Origin: an uncultured Anaeroplasmataceae bacterium
GTDB taxonomy: Bacteria; Bacillota_I; Bacilli_A; Acholeplasmatales; Anaeroplasmataceae
Length of the DNA stretch: 64,000 bases
NCBI GenBank assembly: GCA_944325035.1
Contig: CALUYM010000002.1
Coordinates: 195,329 to 259,328 of the forward strand
Direction: 5' to 3'
The notes beneath the pieces were generated by a model. It saw only the letters and a list, made by a program, of their open reading frames with translations, had not been told where the DNA came from and ran no database searches. Of the stretch, positions 46,209-53,735 are shown one piece after another (positions within the stretch are counted from its first letter, which is position 1; each line of letters starts with the position of its first letter). The translations under genes and the position numbers were made by a program.

Positions 46209-46877
46209 ATGGGAAATCAATTAGATGAAATGACTGGTCCTGTTATGGAAGAAGGACGTGATATTAATGTTATCGCAAAACAAATTCCAGTTAAAGTTGG
46301 AGTTGGTTCAAAAATTTTTGAAGTATTATTATGGGTTTTAGGTATTATTCCGGGCTTAATTTTCTTATTTATGAAAATTAATGCGGCTGCGTATTTGCGA
46401 AAACTTGAACAAAAGATTCAACATGATGCATCACAAATAGATAATTATCTTGAACAAAGAGTAATTATTCTTCAAAATTGCGCAAAGTTAGTAGAAAAGG
46501 CTGTTGACTTGGATAAGACAGTAATGACAGACATTGCAGCATATCGTTCTGGTCAAACACCACATACAGATGTAGAACGTAATCAAATCCAATCTAAGCT
46601 TGATGGAACTTTTGGTAGAATTAATCTAGCATTTGAAAACTATCCTGATTTAAAAGCTCATCAAGAGATTGCAGATGCTATGCAACAAAATGCTTATCTA
46701 CAAAAAGAAATTACAGCAGCTCGTGAAGTTTATAACGATACTGTTAATAAGTGGAATAGTGATATTCAAGAATGGCCTACTAAAATGATAGTAGCTGCTA
46801 AACAAGGATATACTACTAGAATTCCATTTAGTGCTTCAAAAGAAGTTAAAGAAGCTGCTAGAAGTGTGTTCTTCTAG
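46209..46877 (+). CDS. LemA family membrane protein
   Basis: 222 aa. One membrane helix (FEVLLWVLGIIPGLIFLFM) follows a cytoplasmic N-terminus; the long helical part has the LemA hallmarks DNYLEQRVIILQNCAKLVEK, then TDIAAYRSG, INLAFENYPDLKAHQEI and REVYNDTVNKWN. The biochemical role of LemA is unknown. It ends with a typical terminator. Confidence 0.88.
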   Translation: MGNQLDEMTGPVMEEGRDINVIAKQIPVKVGVGSKIFEVLLWVLGIIPGLIFLFMKINAAAYLRKLEQKIQHDASQIDNYLEQRVIILQNCAKLVEKAVDLDKTVMTDIAAYRSGQTPHTDVERNQIQSKLDGTFGRINLAFENYPDLKAHQEIADAMQQNAYLQKEITAAREVYNDTVNKWNSDIQEWPTKMIVAAKQGYTTRIPFSASKEVKEAARSVFF

Positions 46878-46886
46878 TGATTTAAG

Positions 46887-46915
46887 GTTCTCGATTTAAT
46901 TCGAGAACTTTTTTG
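46887..46915 (+). terminator. intrinsic terminator
   Basis: GTTCTCGA and TCGAGAAC arms around a 6-nt loop, then six T's. Confidence 0.88.
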
Positions 46916-46956
46916 TTTTACAAATACTAAATAAAATGATAAAATATCATAGAAAT

Positions 46957-47033
46957 GCACCTATAGCTTAATTGAATAAAGTGTAACCCTCCGAAGGTTA
47001 AGAGTGTGGGTTTGATTCCCGCTAGGTGCGCCA
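46957..47033 (+). tRNA. tRNA-Arg(CCG) with encoded CCA
   Basis: 77 nt fold into a full cloverleaf: acceptor GCACCTA/TAGGTGC, D stem GCTT/AAGT, anticodon stem TAACC/GGTTA around CTCCGAA, 5-nt variable loop and T stem GTGGG/CCCGC. The CCA end is encoded. Two core positions are unusual: the D loop (AATTGAATA) has A where G19 is expected and the T loop (TTTGATT) has T at position 56. The normal G19-C56 pair becomes A19-U56. Confidence 0.9.
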
Positions 47034-47046
47034 TATGGATAAAGTG

Positions 47047-47078
47047 ACAGATGTTAATTATTTAATATCTGTTTTTTT
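47047..47078 (+). terminator. terminator after tRNA-Arg
   Basis: 10-bp stem (47047-47056 / 47063-47072, one G-U) and a T run. Confidence 0.8.
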
Positions 47079-47995
47079 GATTTCCAGGTCAGAACAACTT
47101 AAAGTGTTAAAACTTTTTAGAAAAAATAGCTAAATGAATTTAGCATATCAAAGGTATAAAACAAAAATAATTGACTATTATATTACTTCAAAAGATGAAG
47201 TTTATTTAAAAAGTTATATAATAAAAAAAGTGAAGTATTCCTAAAATTATTTTTTCAGCACTATTTAGACTTTTTATTTTAAGAGATGCTTTTGTTAATA
47301 GTTGTAATTTAGAGTTTTGAAACTTATCACAGCTGTTTTAGTTATTCTATTTATGTACTGATTATCATATTTTATTTAAAACATAAGAAAAATTAAAAAC
47401 AATTATACATATATTTGTTTTGTGTGTAAATTGCTATATGTTTCATATTAAATGATTACAAAATTATTAAAGCTTTAATACAAATATAAATTATATTTTA
47501 ACAAACTATCGTTTATTCCATATTAAAATAGTGATTATAAGGTACTTAGATTGATTACATTTTCATTGCTGTATCAATAATCAGTTTGCCTCTTATTGTA
47601 AGTATAGTTTTTTTATTTAGAGTGATCTATTTTGATATTGTTATTTTGTATTGTATTAAAATATGTATTTCTTGACATTTAAGAATCACATGTTTGAAAT
47701 AAGTTATCAAATATTTTATTTAAAAAATTTATTAATAATATAAAAAAGTGATAAGTGAAGTTAATGTTTTTAATTTTATCTAATTGTAATGTAGTGTAAT
47801 AAATTAGATTAAACCATGCAATCTTAGCCATTAAAGAAACCAAGATTGATACAATTTTAAACACCAGTTTTTTCAAAAGTATGTATGCATTATGAGTTCA
47901 AGTTTCTAAAAAATTAATTGATAAATTAAACAAAATATTATAAATAATAAAAACTAGTCTTGATAAAAATTAAATAGTGGGTAAACTAAAGATTG
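47079..47995. other. about 0.9-kb region without a recognisable gene
   Basis: All six frames are short and no SD-start pair fits. The base composition is even more AT-rich than the neighbours. It may be a decayed gene or a former insertion next to the tRNA. A 65-codon minus-strand frame (47679-47876) starts with TTG and lacks an SD. Confidence 0.55.
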
Positions 47996-48009
47996 AAAGA
48001 AGGTGTGAT

Positions 48010-49293
48010 ATGCAAAAATATTATTTATGTATTGACTTAAAGACTTTTTATGCATCGGTTGAATGTGCTGAAAGAGGATTAGACCCATTTGAAACTAATT
48101 TAGTTGTAGCAGACAAGTCACGTGGGAAAGGTGCAATTTGTTTAGCAATCACACCATCTATGAAAGCTTTAGGAATAAAAAATAGATGTAGACTATTTGA
48201 AATCCCAAATGATGTTAAATATATTGCAGTATTACCACAAATGAAAAAGTATATCGAGTATGCGGCTAGAATTTATGAGATTTATTTAAGATATATATCT
48301 AGTGAAGATATTTATCCATATTCAATCGATGAAATGTTTTTAGATATTACTCATTATTTAAATCTATATAAAAAAACTCCAGAAGAATTAGCTAGTTTTT
48401 TAATTCAAAAAATTTATGATGAAATTCATATTTCGTCAGCTGCTGGAATAGGAACTAATCTTTATCTGGCTAAGATAGCTCTTGATATAACAGCTAAACA
48501 TACTAAATCAAATATCGGATTTTTAAATGAAGAAATATTTGCTAAAACCTTACTTGATCATCGCCCAATCACAGATTTTTGGCAAATTTCTAGTGGAATA
48601 GCCAATAAGTTGGTAAAATATGGTGTAAAAACAATGCGAGGAATTTTAGAATTAGATGAAGAAATCTTATATAAGGAATTCGGAATTAATGCGGAAATAA
48701 TGATAGATCATGCTAGAGGTTATGAACCAGTAACTTTAAAAGATGTAAAATCTTATGTGCCAAAGTCTAATTCAATTAGTCATTCCCAAATTTTATTTGA
48801 AGATTATGAACCAGAAAAAGCAAGATTAATAGTAAAAGAAATGTCTGAACTGATTTGTTTAGAATTATCACGAAGACATTTGGTTTCAAATCATATTTCT
48901 CTTCATATCTCATACTCCGATGATAAAATAAAAAGTACTGGTGGTTCTTTAAAAATACCAATTAGAACCAATGTATTCTCTAAAATTTTGCCCTATTTTT
49001 TAGAAATTTTTAATAAAACTACTAATTTCAACTATAAAATAAGGAGAGTGAGTTTAGGATTTGGTGGATTAATAACGGAAGATTATGAGTATTTAGATTT
49101 GTTTACGGATGCAGATGAGGTCAAAAAAGAAAAACAACTGCAAAATGTGATCAATGATTTGAAAGATCGCTTTGGAAAGAATGCTATTTTGAAAGCTATG
49201 AATTTAGAAGAAGGTGCAACTACCATGAAAAGAAATAAACTAATAGGAGGTCATAATGCCCAAATCGAAGATGCCGATAAGTCAAAGAGCTAA
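48010..49293 (+). CDS. Y-family DNA polymerase (UvrX/YqjW-like)
   Basis: 427 aa error-prone translesion polymerase. The catalytic motifs are YYLCIDLKTFYASVECAERG (metal aspartate D7 and steric-gate tyrosine) and YSIDEMFLDIT, with helix-hairpin-helix and little-finger domains behind (NKLVKYGVKTMRGI; RRVSLGFGGL). The pairing with a YolD-like protein marks it as the UvrX/YqjW type common on Firmicute chromosomes, phages and plasmids. ATG 48010 follows AAAGAAGG; an upstream in-frame GTG at 47977 is not supported. Confidence 0.92.
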   Translation: MQKYYLCIDLKTFYASVECAERGLDPFETNLVVADKSRGKGAICLAITPSMKALGIKNRCRLFEIPNDVKYIAVLPQMKKYIEYAARIYEIYLRYISSEDIYPYSIDEMFLDITHYLNLYKKTPEELASFLIQKIYDEIHISSAAGIGTNLYLAKIALDITAKHTKSNIGFLNEEIFAKTLLDHRPITDFWQISSGIANKLVKYGVKTMRGILELDEEILYKEFGINAEIMIDHARGYEPVTLKDVKSYVPKSNSISHSQILFEDYEPEKARLIVKEMSELICLELSRRHLVSNHISLHISYSDDKIKSTGGSLKIPIRTNVFSKILPYFLEIFNKTTNFNYKIRRVSLGFGGLITEDYEYLDLFTDADEVKKEKQLQNVINDLKDRFGKNAILKAMNLEEGATTMKRNKLIGGHNAQIEDADKSKS

Positions 49294-49603
49294 AATTTTC
49301 ATGCCTTTTGATGCATTAAAAGGTTTTAAAGATGCATTAAAAGAAAAAGAGAAGATTAAGGTTTTAAAAAAAGAATTAAGTGATGACCAAAAAGAAGAAC
49401 TAAATTCAAAAATAAGAGAAATTATTAAAGGTGATATGTTAACAATAGTATATTATTGTCAAAAAGATAAAACATATTTAAATGTTACAGGTATTTTAAC
49501 AGAAATTAATGAAACTATGCGTTATTTAAAAATAGTAAAGAACAAGATAGCTCTGGATGATATTTTAAGTATAAAAAAATTAAATGAAAATATTTTTGAA
49601 TAA
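49256..49603 (+). CDS. YolD-like protein
   Basis: 115 aa. The N-terminal QRAKIFMPFDALKGFKDALK is the YolD hallmark, followed by a lysine-rich helix and a beta domain. It overlaps the polymerase gene by 38 bases and has its own SD (AGGAGG). YolD proteins accompany and probably modulate UvrX-type polymerases. Confidence 0.9.
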   Translation: MPKSKMPISQRAKIFMPFDALKGFKDALKEKEKIKVLKKELSDDQKEELNSKIREIIKGDMLTIVYYCQKDKTYLNVTGILTEINETMRYLKIVKNKIALDDILSIKKLNENIFE

Positions 49604-49607
49604 AGAA

Positions 49608-49653
49608 AGCGAAAGTATAACCATTTGTTAAAATGAAACTTTCACTTTTTTTA
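49608..49653 (+). terminator. putative terminator of polymerase/YolD unit
   Basis: GAAAGT (49611-49616) and ACTTTC (49638-49643), extended by a mismatch, followed by a T run. Confidence 0.6.
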
Positions 49654-49657
49654 TAAA

Positions 49658-49684
49658 TAAAAAAACCATTCCTTAAGGAATGGT
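49658..49684 (-). terminator. terminator of the minus-strand tRNA-Arg
   Basis: A 20-bp perfect palindrome (49665-49684) followed on the minus strand by seven T's. Confidence 0.85.
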
Positions 49685-49725
49685 AATGAATATTCTATGT
49701 ACTTACTAGTACAATATTTGCAAAG

Positions 49726-49802
49726 TGGCGGACCGTAGAAGATTCGAACTTCTGGCCGCACGCTTAGAAGGCGTGTGCTCTATCCAGCTGAGCTAACGGT
49801 CC
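49726..49802 (-). tRNA. tRNA-Arg(UCU) with encoded CCA
   Basis: On the minus strand: acceptor GGACCGT/ACGGTCC, D stem GCTC/GAGC with GG in the loop, anticodon stem CACGC/GCGTG around CTTCTAA (anticodon TCT), T stem AGAAG/CTTCT with canonical TTCGAAT loop, discriminator G and encoded CCA. A promoter (49826-49854) and a terminator (49658-49684) complete the unit. Confidence 0.96.
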
Positions 49803-49825
49803 ATATGCTCATGAAATACCCCTTA

Positions 49826-49854
49826 ATTATAATACAAACTAGTTTATTTGTAAA
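49826..49854 (-). promoter_or_regulatory. promoter of tRNA-Arg(UCU)
   Basis: Minus strand: TTTACA (49854-49849), 17 bases, TATAAT (49831-49826). Confidence 0.75.
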
Positions 49855-49996
49855 GACAAAATTTTCAATTTTTGACTTTTTTTTATGAATATTAATTAAA
49901 AAGGAAATATTAACAAAAAAAATTAATAGTAATGTCATAATAAATTAAAAATTTACTACCTAAACTATTAAAATAGCAACTAGCTAGTTATCAAAA

Positions 49997-50025
49997 TTGA
50001 CAAAACTAGTAAAAAATAGTATAAA
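49997..50025 (+). promoter_or_regulatory. promoter of the small RNA/DUF2828 unit
   Basis: TTGACA (49997-50002), 17 bases, TATAAA (50020-50025). Transcription would start around 50032, 108 bases before the DUF2828 start codon. Confidence 0.75.
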
Positions 50026-50031
50026 TAGGTT

Positions 50032-50118
50032 GTAAAGGTACAAACAGCATATTATTTTGATAACTATAAAGTTATAATTGTACCTTGTTAAAACGAGGTC
50101 TTAGGACCTCGTTTTCTT
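50032..50118 (+). ncRNA. small structured RNA or terminated leader upstream of DUF2828 gene
   Basis: A perfect 9-bp stem (50035-50043 with 50078-50086) encloses a one-sided 16-nt internal loop (50044-50059) and a 6-bp hairpin (50060-50065/50070-50075). Right after it is an 11-bp hairpin (50090-50100/50105-50115) ending in TTTTCTT, an intrinsic terminator. Promoter, structured element and terminator together give a transcript of about 85 nt. Its position just before a Ro60-like gene recalls Y RNAs; a riboswitch-like leader is the alternative. Confidence 0.6.
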
Positions 50119-50139
50119 ATAAAAAGGAGCTGCTTAAAG

Positions 50140-51597
50140 ATGAATAAATTTATTGATGGATTAAGAATTGAAGCTAATTACAAAAAAACTGAAAATGGAA
50201 TGATTGCTTTAAACTCTACTGGTTCAAGTTTATTAGATATTTTTGGTTCTATCTTAAGTATGCGATTAGAAAAAATAACAGATATTGAAAATAAATTCAT
50301 TAGAGCTTTTAATGAAGATAAAAATTTAACTTTAAAGTTATTATTTTATATTAGAAGTATTAGAACTATTGGCCAAGGTGAACGCGAAGTTTTTCGTAAA
50401 GGACTTAAAGTATTAGCTCGCGCATACCCATCATCTGTCTTAAAAAATATGAAATATATTAAAGAATTTGGTAGAATTGATGATTTATATGCCTTAGTCG
50501 ATACTCCATTAGAAAAAGATATGTTTATTTATCTTAAAAATTTAGTTAATAATGATCTTAATGAATCAAGTTTATCACTAACAGGTAAATGGTTAAAATC
50601 TATTAATGCCTCAAATCCAAAAACTCGCGCTTTAGGTCGATTAACTGCAAAAAATTTCGGCTTAAGTTTAAAAGAATATCGTAAACTTTGCGCAAGTTTA
50701 CGTTTTAAACTTTCAATTCTAGAAAATAAATTAAGATTAAAAGATTATGCGAAAATAAATTATAGCACTTTACCAAGTCAAGCTTTTATGAAGTATTATC
50801 AAGTTTTTAGAAGAAACGACAAGAAACGTTTTGATGAATTTTTAAATGATGCAAAAAAAGAAATGATTAAATTAAATGCTAGTACGTTAAATCCTTATCA
50901 AATAGTTTTAAAATATACTAACAATTACTATTATCCTGAGCAAATTGATGAAACATTAGAAATTGCTTGGAATAATCTACCAAAGTGGATTAATGGTAAT
51001 CATAATGCTTTAGCTATTGTTGATACATCAGCTTCTATGTATGGCCTACCCTATGCTATTGCTGCCTCTTTGGGAATTTATTTAGCAACCAATAATAATG
51101 GTGTATGGAAGAATAAACTCATTACTTTTAGTAATCGTCCACGATTCATTGAATTATGTGGCGAAAGTTTATATGAAAAATTAAAATGCTTTACTCCTGT
51201 ATATGGTAATACGAACATTGAAGCAGTGTTTAAATTAATATTAAATACGGCTATTAAGAACAATTTGAAGTCAGAAGATATGCCTGAAAGAATAATTATA
51301 ATTTCAGATATGCAATTTGATGAGGCAAGAAGTTTAAAATCAAATGAGCTTTTAACAGATAATTTAAAATATGAATTTAGAAATAATGGGTTTAAGTTAC
51401 CACAAATTGTATATTGGAATACAAGTTTACAGCATAAATCAACATTCCACGCATACAAAAATTCAGATGGCGCTGTTTTGGTATCTGGTGTGTCATCTAG
51501 TATTTTTATGGATGTTTTAATAGGAAAATTCCAAGAACCATATGAATACATGATTAAAACTTTAAATAATAAAACTTTCGATATGATAAAAGCTTAA
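50140..51597 (+). CDS. DUF2828 protein (TROVE/Ro60-like with vWA domain)
   Basis: 485 aa. The first 280 residues are helical with the DUF2828 signatures LNSTGSSLLDIFGSILSMRL, RSIRTIGQGEREVF, IKEFGRIDDLYAL, TGKWLKSINASNPKTRALG and a YRKLCASLRFKLSILE helix. A C-terminal von Willebrand A domain has the MIDAS residues in ALAIVDTSASM (DxSxS), the threonine in YGNTNIEAVF and IIISDMQFDEA. This is the architecture of the ring-shaped RNA-binding Ro60/TROVE proteins. AGGAG precedes the ATG by 11 bases. Expression seems to require read-through of the hairpin at 50090 or a promoter not seen. Confidence 0.85.
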   Translation: MNKFIDGLRIEANYKKTENGMIALNSTGSSLLDIFGSILSMRLEKITDIENKFIRAFNEDKNLTLKLLFYIRSIRTIGQGEREVFRKGLKVLARAYPSSVLKNMKYIKEFGRIDDLYALVDTPLEKDMFIYLKNLVNNDLNESSLSLTGKWLKSINASNPKTRALGRLTAKNFGLSLKEYRKLCASLRFKLSILENKLRLKDYAKINYSTLPSQAFMKYYQVFRRNDKKRFDEFLNDAKKEMIKLNASTLNPYQIVLKYTNNYYYPEQIDETLEIAWNNLPKWINGNHNALAIVDTSASMYGLPYAIAASLGIYLATNNNGVWKNKLITFSNRPRFIELCGESLYEKLKCFTPVYGNTNIEAVFKLILNTAIKNNLKSEDMPERIIIISDMQFDEARSLKSNELLTDNLKYEFRNNGFKLPQIVYWNTSLQHKSTFHAYKNSDGAVLVSGVSSSIFMDVLIGKFQEPYEYMIKTLNNKTFDMIKA

Positions 51598-51643
51598 AGG
51601 AAAACGTTTAAGCATTAAAAATTAAAAAAACTTAATATTATTA

Positions 51644-51672
51644 TTGACTTTAGTTTTTTTTAATGATATAAT
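51644..51672 (+). promoter_or_regulatory. strong promoter of the two-peptide unit
   Basis: TTGACT (51644-51649), 17 bases, TATAAT (51667-51672) with TGA before the -10, so both -35 and extended -10 elements are present. Confidence 0.85.
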
Positions 51673-51679
51673 GATTAAC

Positions 51680-51779
51680 CTGAGTAAAAAGTAAACTCAG
51701 AATATCAATTAAAAAGAATCAAAAAGAAAGGCAGGTACAGAAATGAAAACGGATATAATCTTTTTCTTCTTTTTAATTT
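51680..51779 (+). promoter_or_regulatory. structured 5' leader around the first peptide ORF
   Basis: A 6-bp hairpin (51680-51685/51695-51700) is followed by a long imperfect stem: 51707-51726 is nearly complementary to 51761-51779. The second arm is the end of the first peptide ORF, and the enclosed loop holds its SD and start codon. Folding could hide or expose the SD of the second peptide. Confidence 0.45.
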
Positions 51780-51781
51780 AA
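51743..51781 (+). CDS. 12-aa leader peptide
   Basis: ATG 51743 is seven bases behind GGCAGG (51730-51735) and encodes MKTDIIFFFFLI, with four phenylalanines in a row before LI. It lies inside the long stem described above. It looks like a leader ORF whose translation could affect the structure; a short hydrophobic product is also possible. Confidence 0.45.
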   Translation: MKTDIIFFFFLI

Positions 51782-51799
51782 TAAAAGGACGGTGAGATT

Positions 51800-51868
51800 A
51801 TGTACAAATTCATTAAAAAAGCTGCTAAAATGATGGTAACAGTTTTATTCCAAACTATCAGTGAATAA
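51800..51868 (+). CDS. 22-aa amphipathic cationic peptide
   Basis: ATG 51800 follows AAAGGA and GGTGAG and encodes MYKFIKKAAKMMVTVLFQTI and SE, then a stop. Four lysines in the first ten residues and a hydrophobic second half make a good amphipathic or membrane-seeking helix. No signal peptide and no cysteine. Phenol-soluble-modulin-like peptides, leaderless bacteriocins and type I toxins have this size and character; none is established here. It has its own strong promoter and terminator. Confidence 0.55.
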   Translation: MYKFIKKAAKMMVTVLFQTISE

Positions 51869-51876
51869 TTTATAAG

Positions 51877-51909
51877 AATACTTCAGCTTTTTGCTGAAGT
51901 ATTTTCTTT
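51877..51909 (+). terminator. strong intrinsic terminator of the two-peptide unit
   Basis: Perfect 11-bp stem (51877-51887/51893-51903) with a T5 loop, followed by TTCTTT. Confidence 0.88.
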
Positions 51910-51927
51910 AATTTGCTAACAAAAACA

Positions 51928-51956
51928 TTGAAATTTGATAAAAATTTCGGTATAAT
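51928..51956 (+). promoter_or_regulatory. promoter of the MBL-fold lipoprotein
   Basis: TTGAAA (51928-51933), 17 bases, TATAAT (51951-51956). Confidence 0.75.
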
Positions 51957-51981
51957 TCAAGCAAAAAAAAGGAGAATTTTA

Positions 51982-53235
51982 ATGACAAACAAAACTAAAA
52001 AGATTTTAAATGGATTAACTATATCTGCTATTGGATTAGGGGTTGGTTTAACGTTAACTTCTTGTGATTTAGATGGTTTATTATCATCACTTCAACCTTC
52101 TTCTAGTTCTGATAATCAAACACAAAAACCAGGACAAATCGATGGTGATATTCATGAGTCAATTATCTATGATGATTTTCAAATACATTCATTAGAATTA
52201 GGGAATGAATATGCTGGGGATTGCACATATATTAAGGCTGGAGATGTTGATATTCTAATTGATGCAGGATCACGCAAGGGTAGTGCCACAACTATAAAAA
52301 AATACTTGGATAAATACGTAACAGATGGTAAATTAGAATATGTTATTGCTACTCATGCACATCAAGATCATATTGCTGCATTTGTCGGAAACAAAAAGGG
52401 GAATACACGCGATGGTATTTTATATCAATATGAAGTAGGCACTATTATTGATTTTAATTATACAAATTCAACAGCACAAATTTATGAAGATTATTTAGAT
52501 GCGCGAGATAATTTAATTTCGAAAGGGACAAAACATTATACAGCTGGAGATTGTTTTAATAATAAAAATGGAGCAGCTCAGACTTACCATTTAACTGACT
52601 TAGTTGATATGCAGATCTTATATAATAAGTATTACTATGAAACATCATCAGATGAAAATAATTATTCTGTTGTAACTTTATTTACATATAAAGGAGAAAC
52701 TGAACGTAATTTCTTCTTAAGTGGTGACCTTGAAAAAGAAGGAGAAGAAGCTTTAGCTGAATACTATAGCCGTAATGATACTCCAACTTTACCTAAAGTT
52801 ACTTACTATAAGGCTGGACATCATGGTTCTAAAACATCTTCTAATGCTGAATTATTAGAAATGATTCAACCTGAAATTGTAACTGTTTGTTGTTGTGCTG
52901 GAAACAAGGAATATACGCAAAATATTGATAATACATTCCCAACACAAGATATGATAGATCGAGTTGCAAAATATACTGACCGTGTTTATGTAACTTCTTT
53001 ATTTGATGAGATTACTGATGATTATGCATCAATGAATGGTGATATCATTGTATCAGTTAGTGGGAAAAATATTGGAATTAGCACTACTAATAACCTTACT
53101 AAATTAAAAGATACAGAATGGTTTAATGAGTTAATCTGGGTAATTGATGTTAAAGGAGAAGCACAATCATCAACGGAAGGAACAGCAGGTGCATATCAAA
53201 GACCTAGGAGAATTATGCCTGAGGAGTGGAAATAA
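51982..53235 (+). CDS. exported metallo-beta-lactamase-fold lipoprotein (ComEC-C-terminal-like)
   Basis: 417 aa. AAGGAG before ATG 51982; signal peptide ends in LTLTSC (lipobox), then a serine-rich linker. The MBL domain has ILIDAGSRKGS, VIATHAHQDHIAAF (HxHxDH), FFLSGDLEKEGE and YYKAGHHGSKTSS, which is the ComEC C-terminal or free-standing 'hydrolase' pattern. Likely a zinc-dependent nuclease or phosphodiesterase on the outer membrane face. A CCC cysteine run (EIVTVCCCAGN) is unusual for an exported protein. It overlaps the next gene by one base. Confidence 0.85.
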   Translation: MTNKTKKILNGLTISAIGLGVGLTLTSCDLDGLLSSLQPSSSSDNQTQKPGQIDGDIHESIIYDDFQIHSLELGNEYAGDCTYIKAGDVDILIDAGSRKGSATTIKKYLDKYVTDGKLEYVIATHAHQDHIAAFVGNKKGNTRDGILYQYEVGTIIDFNYTNSTAQIYEDYLDARDNLISKGTKHYTAGDCFNNKNGAAQTYHLTDLVDMQILYNKYYYETSSDENNYSVVTLFTYKGETERNFFLSGDLEKEGEEALAEYYSRNDTPTLPKVTYYKAGHHGSKTSSNAELLEMIQPEIVTVCCCAGNKEYTQNIDNTFPTQDMIDRVAKYTDRVYVTSLFDEITDDYASMNGDIIVSVSGKNIGISTTNNLTKLKDTEWFNELIWVIDVKGEAQSSTEGTAGAYQRPRRIMPEEWK

Positions 53236-53633
53236 TGAAACGAGTAGTATATGGGATTTATGATGATGAAACTATTAAGATAAATGATTTTGATTTTGAT
53301 AGTTTTAAGAATAATATAACATATCGTTTAGCAGAAAAAAGTGGATTATTACAAGACTCAGCTCTTATCCATGCAAATACGAAAGAGGCACTATTATTAA
53401 GAAAAAGTCGAATTATTCCTGAAGCGATTTTAGAAAATTTACAAAAATTAGAATTAGATGATGAAGATAGTTTAATGTTAAAGATAGCTACTGATTCAGA
53501 AGTAGAATTTAATGGACGTAAAGAAATTAAGGCACTGATGAGAGCTTTAAGACGTGATTATGGTCCTTCTTTAGAAATTTTAGAAGTTTTAGAAGAAAAT
53601 GAGTTTGAAGTAATTCAATTTAAATCAGAGTAA
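53235..53633 (+). CDS. hypothetical protein (132 aa)
   Basis: Unrecognised, soluble, acidic. ATG 53235 shares its first base with the previous stop and has GAGGAG eight bases upstream. It begins MKRVVYGIYDDETIKINDFD and ends with an acidic helix (LEILEVLEENEFEVIQF). Translational coupling suggests a partner of the MBL lipoprotein, though it has no export signal. Confidence 0.65.
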   Translation: MKRVVYGIYDDETIKINDFDFDSFKNNITYRLAEKSGLLQDSALIHANTKEALLLRKSRIIPEAILENLQKLELDDEDSLMLKIATDSEVEFNGRKEIKALMRALRRDYGPSLEILEVLEENEFEVIQFKSE

Positions 53634-53640
53634 TAAAAAC

Positions 53641-53667
53641 TATGGAGAAAAAACTCCATATTTTTTA
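53641..53667 (+). terminator. intrinsic terminator
   Basis: TATGGAG and CTCCATA arms with a 6-nt A loop, then six T's. Confidence 0.88.
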
Positions 53668-53699
53668 TTATTTATTGCGCTGATTTTTCCATTTTTCTT

Positions 53700-53708
53700 T
53701 GATATAAT
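53700..53708 (+). promoter_or_regulatory. extended -10 promoter of the MATE gene
   Basis: TGATATAAT at 53700-53708 (a second TATAAT at 53713), 28 bp before the start; the -35 is poor. Confidence 0.5.
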
Positions 53709-53735
53709 AAGATATAATTTAAATAGGTGATAATT

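Noticed and set aside
47679..47876. Minus-strand 65-codon frame with a hydrophobic N-terminus resembling an AgrD-like precursor
   Set aside because: TTG start, no SD, no promoter, and no AgrB-type protease nearby.
49665..49684. 20-bp perfect palindrome as an operator or transposon end
   Set aside because: Its T run on the minus strand and position after tRNA-Arg(UCU) explain it as a terminator.
51078..51551. 157-codon minus-strand frame inside the DUF2828 gene
   Set aside because: Fully antisense to a strongly supported domain; composition and lack of SD mark it as a shadow.
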